NCBI GenBank assembly: GCA_033762375.1
Contig: JANRLQ010000026.1
Location: 186,001 to 250,000 of the forward strand
DNA length: 64,000 bases
Source of the DNA: RDXT01 sp033762375
GTDB lineage: Bacteria; Bacteroidota; Bacteroidia; J057
Direction: 5' to 3'
In this document: piece after piece, positions 45,219 through 52,805 of the stretch
Numbering within the stretch: the stretch's first letter is position 1
Layout: each line of letters starts with the position of its first letter
The notes under the pieces: model-generated
The model's database searches: none
Told to the model about the DNA's origin: nothing
Seen by the model: the letters and a program-made list of their open reading frames with translations, nothing else
Program-made: the position numbers and the translations under genes

Positions 45219-46151
45219 ATGTCCTCGCAGATAAAAATATTCTCGGGGTCAAGGTCCCGGTACCTGGCTGAAAAAATTGCCGATTTCTTCGGATCGCCAT
45301 TGGGCAAGATTGAATTGCTCAAATTTAGCGACGGAGAGATGCAGGTATTTTATGAAGAGTCAATCCGTGGCTCAGACATATTCCTGGTTCAGTCCACTTT
45401 TGCGCCTGCTGACAATCTGCTGGAGCTTCTCCTGATGATTGATGCTGCCAAACGTGCTTCTGCGAATCAGGTCATCGTGGTAATACCCTATTTTGGATAT
45501 GCCCGCCAGGACCGGAAGTTTAAATCCCGTGTTTCGGTAGGTGCCAAACTAGTCGCCAATCTGCTTACGGCAGCCGGGGCACACCGGGTAGTTACCATGG
45601 ACCTGCATGCAGGACAGATTCAGGGATTCTTTGATATTCCGCTTGATCATCTGGACGCCTCTGCGGTGTTTGTGCCTTACCTTAAGAGTCTGAAGCTGGA
45701 AAATCTGACCATTGCTTCTCCTGACATCGGAGGTTCTGCACGAGCCCGCAAGTATGCTTCCTACATTAATGCGGAGTTGATCATCGTGGACAAACATCGT
45801 GTGCGGCCCAATGAAGTCGCTTCGATGCAGGTAATCGGTCATGCGCGGGACAAACATATCGTCCTGGTAGATGACCTCATAGATACTGCGGGCACGCTGG
45901 CCAAAGCGGCAGACCTGCTGATCTCTGAAGGTGCGCTCTCCGTACGTGCCATTGCTACCCACCCGATCCTCTCCGGAGAAGCTTATGAGCGGATTGAAAA
46001 GTCTCTACTGGAAGAGGTAGTCGTTACAGATACGATTCCACTTTCAAAACATACAGACAAAATCCGGGTGCTCAGTGTGGCACCCGTTTTTGCCAAGGCA
46101 TTCCGGAAAATACACAACTTCGAATCTATCAGTTCCCTTTTTATTTCGTAA
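45219..46151 (+). CDS. prs: Ribose-phosphate pyrophosphokinase
   Basis: This 310-residue enzyme makes PRPP from ribose-5-phosphate and ATP for purine, pyrimidine, NAD, His and Trp synthesis. The catalytic-loop and binding marks are IPYFGYARQDRKFKSRVSV, MDLHAGQIQGFFDIPLDHL, VDKHRV and the PRPP loop VLVDDLIDTAGTLAKAADLL. Length is normal. The start follows the tRNA by 10 bases and has no Shine-Dalgarno sequence, so the leader is largely tRNA. prs-rplY-pth is a widely conserved gene order. Confidence 0.95.
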   Translation: MSSQIKIFSGSRSRYLAEKIADFFGSPLGKIELLKFSDGEMQVFYEESIRGSDIFLVQSTFAPADNLLELLLMIDAAKRASANQVIVVIPYFGYARQDRKFKSRVSVGAKLVANLLTAAGAHRVVTMDLHAGQIQGFFDIPLDHLDASAVFVPYLKSLKLENLTIASPDIGGSARARKYASYINAELIIVDKHRVRPNEVASMQVIGHARDKHIVLVDDLIDTAGTLAKAADLLISEGALSVRAIATHPILSGEAYERIEKSLLEEVVVTDTIPLSKHTDKIRVLSVAPVFAKAFRKIHNFESISSLFIS

Positions 46152-46164
46152 GACAGGCAGTAGA

Positions 46165-46728
46165 ATGAAAACGATTGAGCTTAACGCTTCTCTGCGGAAC
46201 ACCACCGGCAAAAAAGCCTCCAGCGATGTACGCAAAGGTGATAATGTGCCTGCAGTGGTCTATCACGATGGAGCATCCACACATATTGAAGTTGCCTACA
46301 AAGAGGTACAAAAAGCCCTTTTCACCTCCGATACCTATATCGTGAAACTCAATGTTGAGGGCCAGCTATATGATACGATTGTGCGCGAGACACAGTATCA
46401 CCCGGTGACGGATCGCATCATCCATGTTGATTTCCTTCAGGTCTCTGCTGACAAGCCTGTAGCAATCAATCTTCCGCTTGTACTGGAAGGTACGCCTGTA
46501 GGGGTAACCAAAGGGGGGAAACTCCTCACCAAACTCCGCAAGATCAAGGTGCGGGGTACCGCTGACAAACTTCCTGAAAACATCAAGGTGAATGTATCTC
46601 AGCTTGACCTGGGCGGCACCATCAAGGTCGGCGAAGCCAATATTCAGGGTCTTCAGGTTGTCACATCTCCCTCTGCTGCGATTGCATCGGTAGAAATCCC
46701 GCGTGCACTCCGGGGTGGTAAAAAATAA
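46165..46728 (+). CDS. rplY: 50S ribosomal protein L25 (Ctc form)
   Basis: The product is 187 residues from MKTIELNASLRNTTGKKA. The frame is open back to 46075, but that would overlap prs. The N-terminal 5S rRNA-binding domain includes VPAVVYHDGASTHIEV, IVRETQYHPVTDRIIHVDFLQ and VLEGTPVGVTKGG. The C-terminal TL5-type beta domain (LPENIKVNVSQLDLGGTIKV) marks the long CTC form. It binds 5S rRNA in the large subunit. It follows prs by 13 bases. Confidence 0.93.
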   Translation: MKTIELNASLRNTTGKKASSDVRKGDNVPAVVYHDGASTHIEVAYKEVQKALFTSDTYIVKLNVEGQLYDTIVRETQYHPVTDRIIHVDFLQVSADKPVAINLPLVLEGTPVGVTKGGKLLTKLRKIKVRGTADKLPENIKVNVSQLDLGGTIKVGEANIQGLQVVTSPSAAIASVEIPRALRGGKK

Positions 46729-46752
46729 GGGCGCTGCCCCTCATGTCATTCG

Positions 46753-46784
46753 CAAAACCAATCCTGTTATCGGGGTTGGTTTTG
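46753..46784 (+). terminator. Hairpin after rplY
   Basis: CAAAACCAA pairs with TTGGTTTTG around 14 bases. The T-rich part is inside the stem and only a weak T-run follows, so termination may be partial and leave pth partly co-transcribed. Confidence 0.55.
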
Positions 46785-46818
46785 TGCTTATACGGGTACC
46801 TATTTCATATTGATCACC

Positions 46819-47382
46819 ATGAAATACCTGATCGCCGGGCTGGGCAATATCGGTGAGGAGTATCGCCTCACCCGCCACAACATCGGATTTATGGTGGTGC
46901 AGCAGCTGGCTGCAAGAGCTGGTGTTGCCCTGGAGACTGATCGTTATGCGGCTACAGCTACCATGCGGCACAAGGGGCGTCAGCTTATGCTGATCCAGCC
47001 CTCTACGTATATGAATCTCAGCGGCAACGCGGTACGGTATCATCTCCAAAAACACAATGTGCCGATCGAAAACCTGATGGTCATCACCGATGATATCAAC
47101 CTGGCTTTCGGGGCGATCCGCATACGGCCCAAGGGCTCCGACGGGGGACATAATGGTCTCAAACACATTGAATCCATACTCACCACCCAGTCCTATGCAC
47201 GGATGCGGATCGGCGTAGGCAATGAGTTTGCACGAGGCCGGCAGGCCGACTATGTGCTGAGCCCTTTTGAAGCAGCAGAAATAGAACGACTCCCCGCGCT
47301 GCTTGATGCCTGCGCAGACGCTGTCCTCACGTTTGCTACGGCGGGTCTCAACCAAGCCATGAACCAGTACAACAAGTCCTGA
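46819..47382 (+). CDS. pth: Peptidyl-tRNA hydrolase
   Basis: The product is 187 residues from MKYLIAGLGNIGEEYRLT. It releases peptides from prematurely dropped peptidyl-tRNA. The catalytic His is in LTRHNIGFMVV, the Asn in STYMNLSGNAV, the Asp in DDINLAFGAIRIR, and the basic GSDGGHNGLKHI loop binds tRNA. Length and order are normal. It follows rplY after a 90-base gap that holds a weak hairpin. Confidence 0.94.
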   Translation: MKYLIAGLGNIGEEYRLTRHNIGFMVVQQLAARAGVALETDRYAATATMRHKGRQLMLIQPSTYMNLSGNAVRYHLQKHNVPIENLMVITDDINLAFGAIRIRPKGSDGGHNGLKHIESILTTQSYARMRIGVGNEFARGRQADYVLSPFEAAEIERLPALLDACADAVLTFATAGLNQAMNQYNKS

Positions 47383-47504
47383 GCCCCGCTATCAGGGATT
47401 TATATCTGCCAAACACTTGTATCCTGCATCAGGATTGTGTATTTTACCGCGTATCTACGTTGGGAGCCTATCTGGCTGATTTCCGGTGACAAACCCTTCT
47501 CCAC

Positions 47505-48263
47505 ATGAGCGTAATCTCCATAGCCAACCATAAAGGAGGTGTAGGCAAAACCACTACCTCCGTCAACCTTGCTGCCGGGCTGGCACGCGCTGGCTACAAA
47601 GTCCTGCTGATTGATATGGACCCGCAGGCCAATGCCACTTTCTCACTTGGACTCAAAAAACAAGAACAAACCCTCTATCAGGTTCTTGCATTCCAAGACG
47701 ATATCCGCAAAAAGGTCGTTAAAATAGATAATTTTGACCTAGTACCCTCCTCCGTACACCTGGCGGGTTTTGAAAAAAACAATGAGGTCGGAAAGGAATT
47801 TATCCTCCAGGAGAGCCTGACGGCTGTACGGGAGCTGTACGATTATATCCTGATCGACTGTCCTCCCTCTCTGGGCTCGCTGACAATCTCAGCCCTGACT
47901 GCCAGCAATTTTGTGATTGTGGCCCTCCAGCCTGAGTCCCTGGCGATGCAGGGCATGGAAGACTTTGTCCGTATCCTCCGCACGGTCCGCACCCGCATGA
48001 ATGAAAAACTGGAGCTCCTCGGCATTGTGATCACCCAGTTTGACCACCGCAAGGTCCTGCACCGGGATGTGGCTGAGGTCGCCGTAGAGCGATATGGGGA
48101 TGCCGTTTTTGCGACCCGTATCCGGGGAAATGTGGCACTGGCAGAATCACAGAGCATGGGGCTGCATATTTTCCAGTACGACGCCCTCTGTAACGGCGCA
48201 GAAGACTATATGGAACTCACCCGCGAAGTCGTAGGCCGGGTAAATGCCGAACTGACCGTCTGA
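47505..48263 (+). CDS. ParA/Soj-family ATPase
   Basis: This 252-residue deviant Walker-type ATPase has the signature lysine in KGGVGKTTTSVNLAAGL, VLLIDMDPQANATF, and the Walker B strand YDYILIDCPPSLGSL. Basic residues in the C-terminal half (for example TRIRGNVALAESQSM) fit non-specific DNA binding. It lacks an N-terminal HTH, so it is not the type Ia form, and no ParB gene follows. Its partner appears to be the small RHH gene 33 bases downstream. Such ATPases position chromosomes, plasmids or protein cargoes by moving over the nucleoid. Confidence 0.88.
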   Translation: MSVISIANHKGGVGKTTTSVNLAAGLARAGYKVLLIDMDPQANATFSLGLKKQEQTLYQVLAFQDDIRKKVVKIDNFDLVPSSVHLAGFEKNNEVGKEFILQESLTAVRELYDYILIDCPPSLGSLTISALTASNFVIVALQPESLAMQGMEDFVRILRTVRTRMNEKLELLGIVITQFDHRKVLHRDVAEVAVERYGDAVFATRIRGNVALAESQSMGLHIFQYDALCNGAEDYMELTREVVGRVNAELTV

Positions 48264-48296
48264 TTTTATTCACCCGCCTGATGAGAGTGCCAATCC

Positions 48297-48737
48297 ATGG
48301 GAAAAAAATTTTTAGATATAATAGGAGATGCCTACGAGGATGATGTACTCTCGGAGGTAATCCCTGTCAAAAAAGCGGCTTCGTCCAGCCGCAAAAAACG
48401 CTTTGTAGAGAGTCTGGGCGAAAGCCTTCCTGTTACTACCCTCCCTAAACGCGAAAAGGCCACCCCCAATCGCCGCATGTCGCTGCTCGATGCGATGGAA
48501 GAGGCACTGGATAGCCGTATCTTTGATGAGATTGTCCCCCCCTCCATGCGGGTTCGCCGACAGACGCCTGCAGGTGATCTGCTGGATACGTCTGATATAG
48601 AAGTACCCTTTAGTACGATGATCACCAAGCAGGTATTGGACAGAGCGCGTGAGATCGCGTCTCTCAAGGGGATCCGGGTCAAGGATGTGCTCAATATTGC
48701 ACTCCGGATATACGTAGAACGCGAAGTCGCGGACTAA
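48297..48737 (+). CDS. RHH-domain partner of the ParA-like ATPase, unrecognised family
   Basis: The protein has 146 residues. Residues 104-143 form a likely ribbon-helix-helix: strand PFSTMIT, helix KQVLDRAREIASLKG, turn IRV, and helix KDVLNIALRIYVER. The preceding 100 residues are charged and probably flexible. They contain a duplicated 19-residue motif: FLDIIGDAYEDDVLSEVIP at 5-23 and LLDAMEEALDSRIFDEIVP at 63-81, with a shorter third look-alike FVESLGESLPV at 36-46. It directly follows the parA-like gene and is very likely co-transcribed. The RHH suggests DNA binding or dimerisation, and the repeats suggest a bound partner. I do not recognise the family. Confidence 0.7.
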   Translation: MGKKFLDIIGDAYEDDVLSEVIPVKKAASSSRKKRFVESLGESLPVTTLPKREKATPNRRMSLLDAMEEALDSRIFDEIVPPSMRVRRQTPAGDLLDTSDIEVPFSTMITKQVLDRAREIASLKGIRVKDVLNIALRIYVEREVAD

Positions 48738-48743
48738 CTCGGA

Positions 48744-48911
48744 TCAGGCTTGCTGCTCCAGCAGGTAGACAGGATCGTCGTCATCCAGCGGCTGGACAAA
48801 AGTCACAGGATCTGGCGCCATAAACCAGGCACTAATCAGGGCTGCCATAAAAAAAGTGCCCCAGAAAACGATCAGCAGCATGTCGAGAAGTGGTTCCAGG
48901 TGGTGAAGCAT
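48744..48911 (-). CDS. Small membrane protein
   Basis: The product is 55 residues from MLHHLEPLLDMLLIV. It has one hydrophobic helix (LLIVFWGTFFMAALISAWFM) and an acidic C-terminal tail (DDDDPVYLLEQQA). There is no family recognised. It ends 6 bases from the RHH gene on the opposite strand, and the 207 bases on its other side up to the SDR gene hold no clear gene. Confidence 0.5.
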   Translation of the reverse strand: MLHHLEPLLDMLLIVFWGTFFMAALISAWFMAPDPVTFVQPLDDDDPVYLLEQQA

Positions 48912-49118
48912 AATGTGTCTATTGTGTTGTTTTATCATACAAAGGTACAAGTCTCATACCTATATTGCCTGTTCTGTGTACCGCTGGTAATACCTGCATC
49001 CCCAGCAGCATCACAATCCGCCTCAACTGCATAAAGCCTCTAAAGGCACTCCGCATCCAACCCCTTCTCACCCTAGACGATCTGTAGACACCCTGTACAC
49101 GAACATTACCCACACTGT

Positions 49119-49907
49119 ATGAATCTTTCACTCACCGGCAAAAACGCCTTGGTCTGCGGCAGTACGCAGGGGATCGGGAGAGCGATCGCACATGAGCTGG
49201 CTGCCCTGGGAGCCCGTGTGATCCTGCTGGCCCGCAATACATCAGCCCTGGAGGAGACCCTGGCCTCCCTTCCGCCCGTGGGCCTGCCACACGCCTGGCT
49301 ACAAGCTGACCTGGCTGACCCTGAGGCAGCCCAGGCCACGGTGCAGACCTGGATGGAGAGAGAATCAGCCGCGATCCACATACTTGTCAACAATGCCGGC
49401 GGTCCGCCCGGCGGCCCGATCGTATCTGCGTCACTGGCAGCCTTTCAGGCTGCGATGGACATGCATCTGGGTACCAGCCATCGTCTTGTGCAGACAGTGG
49501 TGCCGGGCATGCGTACGGCTGGGTATGGCCGTATTCTGAATGTCATTTCTACCTCCGTGCGTATCCCCATCACGGGCCTGGGTGTATCCAATACAACCCG
49601 TGGAGCCATGGCCAGCTGGGCCAAAACTCTCGCCAACGAGCTGGGAGCAGATGGTATTACGGTCAATAATATCCTCCCGGGGTTTACGGAGACGGCGCGG
49701 CTCACCTCTCTGATACAAAGCCGTGCCACTGCCGCAGGCCTTTCAGAAGCGGATATCGCCCGCGAGATGCAACTGAGCATTCCCGTCGGGCGATTTGGTA
49801 CGGCCGGGGAGATCGCAGCGGTCGCGGCGTTTCTGGCTACCCCGGCCGCTGCGTATGTCAATGGTGTCTCGATCCCTGTGGACGGAGGCCGGACAGGAAG
49901 CATCTAA
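49119..49907 (+). CDS. Short-chain dehydrogenase/reductase with altered active site
   Basis: The protein has 262 residues. The cofactor motif is VCGSTQGIGRAIAHELA and the NNAG motif is present at LVNNAGGPPGG. The catalytic Ser region NVISTS is seen, but the expected YxxxK at about 157-161 reads SNTTR, so Tyr is replaced by Ser and Lys by Arg. The C-terminal FLATPAAAYVNGVSIPVDGG is normal. The same substitution is known to me from a group of SDR-like proteins. Whether it still reduces a substrate or has a different role is open. It ends next to the convergent secreted-protein gene, two bases apart. Confidence 0.85.
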   Translation: MNLSLTGKNALVCGSTQGIGRAIAHELAALGARVILLARNTSALEETLASLPPVGLPHAWLQADLADPEAAQATVQTWMERESAAIHILVNNAGGPPGGPIVSASLAAFQAAMDMHLGTSHRLVQTVVPGMRTAGYGRILNVISTSVRIPITGLGVSNTTRGAMASWAKTLANELGADGITVNNILPGFTETARLTSLIQSRATAAGLSEADIAREMQLSIPVGRFGTAGEIAAVAAFLATPAAAYVNGVSIPVDGGRTGSI

Positions 49908-49909
49908 GC

Positions 49910-50590
49910 TTAGTTCAATTTTTCGCCATGCCAGGGACAATAGTTCCAGGCACCATTCATTTTTTCCTGATCTACCGGACAAGTCTTAGGATCAATCAGG
50001 GAACCGATAGGGGTGCGCCAGGTCAGCACCTCTGAGCCGACCATCACGGAAAATGTCTCTTGCCGGAAAGGATCCAGCAATCGCCGGCCACTTTTGTCCT
50101 TGCGGGGAAATACAAAAAAGTACATGTTTTCGCCCATCGAGCCCAGCATATTGGCAAACATAGGCCGCATCATCCCAAAAAACAGCTGGGTATCGTTGCT
50201 GATTTCGTCCTCCGGCAGTGGCTTATATACAGCACCGTCCCCAGCCCTGATCGTCAGGATAGGGGCAATATCAGCCTGGCTGTAGAAGTTCATGCTCCCC
50301 ACAAAGGAAATATCACCCTTTACGACGACGATCACGGTGTAGTCCCGGACCAGCTTGAGAAGTTCCTGGACCTGTGTTTCTGAGACGTCCGGATTCGTGC
50401 TGAGAGAGGCCATCCAGAACTCATCCGGGATCCACCAGCCCAGGGTCAGGGATGACTGCTCCCTGACCATCCGCTGCGTTTCCTGGGTCAGCGTATTGAT
50501 ATCCACATGGGCATAGGACTGGGCATACAATTGTATGCATGGCATGGCGAGTACCACCCACCAGCCTATCAGGCGTATCAGATCTTTCAT
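49910..50590 (-). CDS. Secreted protein with C-terminal Cys/His segment
   Basis: This 226-residue protein has a signal peptide (IGWWVVLAMPCIQLYAQ). The mature part has short beta strands (YTVIVVVKGDISFVG, LTIRAGDGAVYKPLPEDE). The C-terminus reads CPVDQEKMNGAWNYCPWHG, where two Cys-Pro pairs spaced like a zinc ribbon or rubredoxin-like half site are seen. No family is recognised. It is most likely periplasmic. Confidence 0.65.
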   Translation of the reverse strand: MKDLIRLIGWWVVLAMPCIQLYAQSYAHVDINTLTQETQRMVREQSSLTLGWWIPDEFWMASLSTNPDVSETQVQELLKLVRDYTVIVVVKGDISFVGSMNFYSQADIAPILTIRAGDGAVYKPLPEDEISNDTQLFFGMMRPMFANMLGSMGENMYFFVFPRKDKSGRRLLDPFRQETFSVMVGSEVLTWRTPIGSLIDPKTCPVDQEKMNGAWNYCPWHGEKLN

Positions 50591-50636
50591 GTAGGTTTAT
50601 ATAAAAATAAGCGGTTTACAAAACAGACGTTTCGAT

Positions 50637-50891
50637 ATGCAACTACATCATTGGGCAGATATCACCGGAGCCGCAGGCGTAAGCCTGATCTTGCTGGCTT
50701 ATTTTTGCTCCCTGTCCGGTCGCTGGCAGCAGGATAGCCCGGTGTACCTGATTGTCAACCTGGCCGGTGCAGCACTGGCTTGCCTGTCATCTATACTCCT
50801 GGGCTCACTGCCTTTCACCATACTCGAAGCCACCTGGGCTATTGTATCCTTGCTGGCCCTGATCCGGACCCTCAGCCGCGGGCGGCCATAG
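50637..50891 (+). CDS. Small three-helix membrane protein (CBU_0592-like)
   Basis: The 84 residues hold three hydrophobic segments: ADITGAAGVSLILLAYFCSL, VYLIVNLAGAALACLSSILLG and FTILEATWAIVSLLALI. The pattern Q-x-D-SPVYLIVNLAG is the signature of the small CBU_0592-type membrane proteins, whose role is unknown. The last 20 bases overlap the end of the convergent Nudix gene. Confidence 0.7.
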   Translation: MQLHHWADITGAAGVSLILLAYFCSLSGRWQQDSPVYLIVNLAGAALACLSSILLGSLPFTILEATWAIVSLLALIRTLSRGRP

Positions 50892-51528
50892 CCGCCTGGT
50901 AGAGGTATATATTCAGCAGGCCGTTGGTATTGGTGATCAGTTGCAGGGCTTCCGGGATGGTCGCCAGGTGGGTGACAATGCGCTCCCCTTCTCCTTCGAC
51001 GCCCTGCTGTTGGTTATGATAGGACTGGATGACACTGTGAGGACGCTCCAGCTCACAGTAGTAAAAATATAGTGCCTCGTCGGATGTCCCGGTAGAGCAG
51101 TACAGGGGTTCGGTATTAAGCGGTATTACCTCCTCCGGCCGTACTTCCACGCCCGTCTCCTCAGCGACCTCCCGCACGGCTACCTCGTGTGGCTTATCGG
51201 CTCCATCTACCATCCCTGCCACCTGTTCATAGATAAAAGCACCGCTACAGATACGGCGCTGCTTCACCAGCAGCACATATTTTTCACGGGTATCCTGATC
51301 TATCAGCACCAGCATGACAGAGACTATCTCCCCTTTCAGAAAACATATAGGGGGAATTTTATCACCTTCCGGAGTGGTGGCGTCCAGCATGACCAGCGAA
51401 AACAAGGGATCATTGTCATGCCGAAACCGGGTAAAAATCTCGGTGATCCCGTGAATGTTCAGGCCATTGTGCTCCAGGAGGGATTTCCAGCGACGGAACT
51501 TAGGGGATTGGGTCAGGCGATCTTGCAT
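50872..51528 (-). CDS. Nudix hydrolase, NDP-sugar or ADP-ribose type
   Basis: The protein has 218 residues. A Nudix box is present around residues 105-130 as AGMVDGADKPHEVAVREVAEETGV, in which the REVAEETGV core fits exactly but the upstream Glu of the consensus is Asp. The N-terminal half (YVLLVKQRR, YEQVAGMVDG) fits the dimeric ADP-ribose/NDP-sugar pyrophosphatase group. Substrate is not readable. It is monocistronic and its end overlaps the small membrane-protein gene. Confidence 0.85.
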   Translation of the reverse strand: MQDRLTQSPKFRRWKSLLEHNGLNIHGITEIFTRFRHDNDPLFSLVMLDATTPEGDKIPPICFLKGEIVSVMLVLIDQDTREKYVLLVKQRRICSGAFIYEQVAGMVDGADKPHEVAVREVAEETGVEVRPEEVIPLNTEPLYCSTGTSDEALYFYYCELERPHSVIQSYHNQQQGVEGEGERIVTHLATIPEALQLITNTNGLLNIYLYQAAMAARG

Positions 51529-51646
51529 GGTGTGAGAATGATAGGTATAGGAGGCCGACAGCTATGCTTCAAATATAGGGAAGACCTCTTACAATCGGCA
51601 TACAAACCTGATATTTCCTGCATAGTACCTGTCATGCAGGCTATGA

Positions 51647-51677
51647 TACATTTGTCTGAAAGAAAAATGTATTTTTG
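51647..51677 (+). promoter_or_regulatory. Promoter-like boxes upstream of mltG
   Basis: TACATTTG (51647-51654) and TATTTTTG (51670-51677) both match TAnnTTTG. The second is 19 bases before the mltG ATG. The TTTG of the first box may act as the -33 element for the second with a slightly short 15-base spacer. Confidence 0.5.
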
Positions 51678-51696
51678 CCTCAAATGCCTGCTGATC

Positions 51697-52737
51697 ATGA
51701 AAAAATGGCTGAGAAATCCCTGGCTCTGGGCCGGAGTACTGGTAGTAGCTGCGTTGGCGATCTACCCCCTGTATCGTCAGATATTTGCCCCGAATGTCAC
51801 CACGCCGGACGGTGAGTCTGCGGAGTTTTTTGTGCATACCGGCTGGGACTATACCCGGGTAGGCGATCAGCTCCTCCAGCAAAAACTGATCAAAGACCCC
51901 ATGGCTTTTCACTGGGTGGCCCGTCAGATGAACTACCCCCGCAACGTAAAGCCGGGGCGTTATATCCTCCAGCACAACATGAGCACCCGGGACCTGGTGC
52001 AGCTCCTCCGGTCAGGCAAACAAACACCCGTAAAGTTCACTTTTGTCAAGTTTCGGACGACGCAACAGTTGGCAGACTATGTGGCCGAAAAACTGGAGAT
52101 GCGCCCTGCCGAGCTGTTAGAGGCGCTGAATGACCGGGCGTTTCTGGAGAAATTTAATGGACTCACCCCCCAGACGGCCCTGGCTATTTTTATCCCGAAT
52201 ACCTATGAGGTATACTGGAACATCAAACCTAAGGATCTTGTATCCCGCATGTACAAGGAGTACCAGGCATTCTGGACCCAAGACCGCAACAATCTCCGGG
52301 AAAAATTAGGCCTGAGCCGGCTGGAAGTAGTTACGATTGCCTCTATCGTAGAGGAAGAGTCTAATCAAAATGAAGAAAAACCCCGTATAGCGGGTGTATA
52401 TCTCAACCGGATCAAAAAAGGCTGGCCACTGGAAGCTGATCCGACCGTAAAATATGCGGTAGGTGACTTCTCGCTCCGCCGTATATTGGACGTTCACCTG
52501 CAGACAGACTCTCCATACAATACCTATATGTATCCGGGTATCCCGCCCGGCCCTATTTGCACCCCTTCCATACCTTCTATTGATGCCGTGCTAAACCGCG
52601 AGCGACACGACTATATGTTTTTTTGTGCCAAGGTCGAAGGAGACGGGTATCATCATTTCTCACAGACGCTGGCAGAGCATAGCGCCTATGCCCAGCAATA
52701 TCACTCGATGCTCAACCAGCGGGGTATCATGCAGTAA
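51697..52737 (+). CDS. mltG: Endolytic murein transglycosylase
   Basis: The product is 346 residues from MKKWLRNPWLWAGVLVV; the frame upstream to 51187 is antisense to the Nudix gene and is rejected. An N-terminal membrane anchor (WAGVLVVAALAIYPLY) precedes a LysM-like subdomain (DYTRVGDQLLQQKLI). The YceG catalytic domain follows, with the Glu in IASIVEEESNQNEEK and downstream motifs VYLNRIKKGWPLEADPTVKYA and YNTYMYPGIPPGPICTPSIPSIDA. MltG cleaves nascent glycan strands at the inner membrane and is proposed to end peptidoglycan polymerisation. Confidence 0.94.
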   Translation: MKKWLRNPWLWAGVLVVAALAIYPLYRQIFAPNVTTPDGESAEFFVHTGWDYTRVGDQLLQQKLIKDPMAFHWVARQMNYPRNVKPGRYILQHNMSTRDLVQLLRSGKQTPVKFTFVKFRTTQQLADYVAEKLEMRPAELLEALNDRAFLEKFNGLTPQTALAIFIPNTYEVYWNIKPKDLVSRMYKEYQAFWTQDRNNLREKLGLSRLEVVTIASIVEEESNQNEEKPRIAGVYLNRIKKGWPLEADPTVKYAVGDFSLRRILDVHLQTDSPYNTYMYPGIPPGPICTPSIPSIDAVLNRERHDYMFFCAKVEGDGYHHFSQTLAEHSAYAQQYHSMLNQRGIMQ

Positions 52738-52747
52738 TACCCCCAAC

Positions 52748-52773
52748 AAAAAGCCTGCTGCATGGCAGCAGGC
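52748..52773 (-). terminator. Intrinsic terminator of the minus-strand gene ending at 52806
   Basis: GCCTGCTGC and GCAGCAGGC form a nine-base stem around CAT. On the minus strand the stem is followed by five T residues (complement of AAAAA at 52748-52752). It lies 32 bases after the stop of the adhesin-like gene. Confidence 0.8.
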
Positions 52774-52805
52774 GATGATACGTATGCACATGATATTTTG
52801 CAGGC

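Noticed and set aside
48912..49118. Possible promoter or small gene between the small membrane protein and the SDR gene
   Set aside because: No open frame with a credible start and no TAnnTTTG box was seen; nothing positive can be said.
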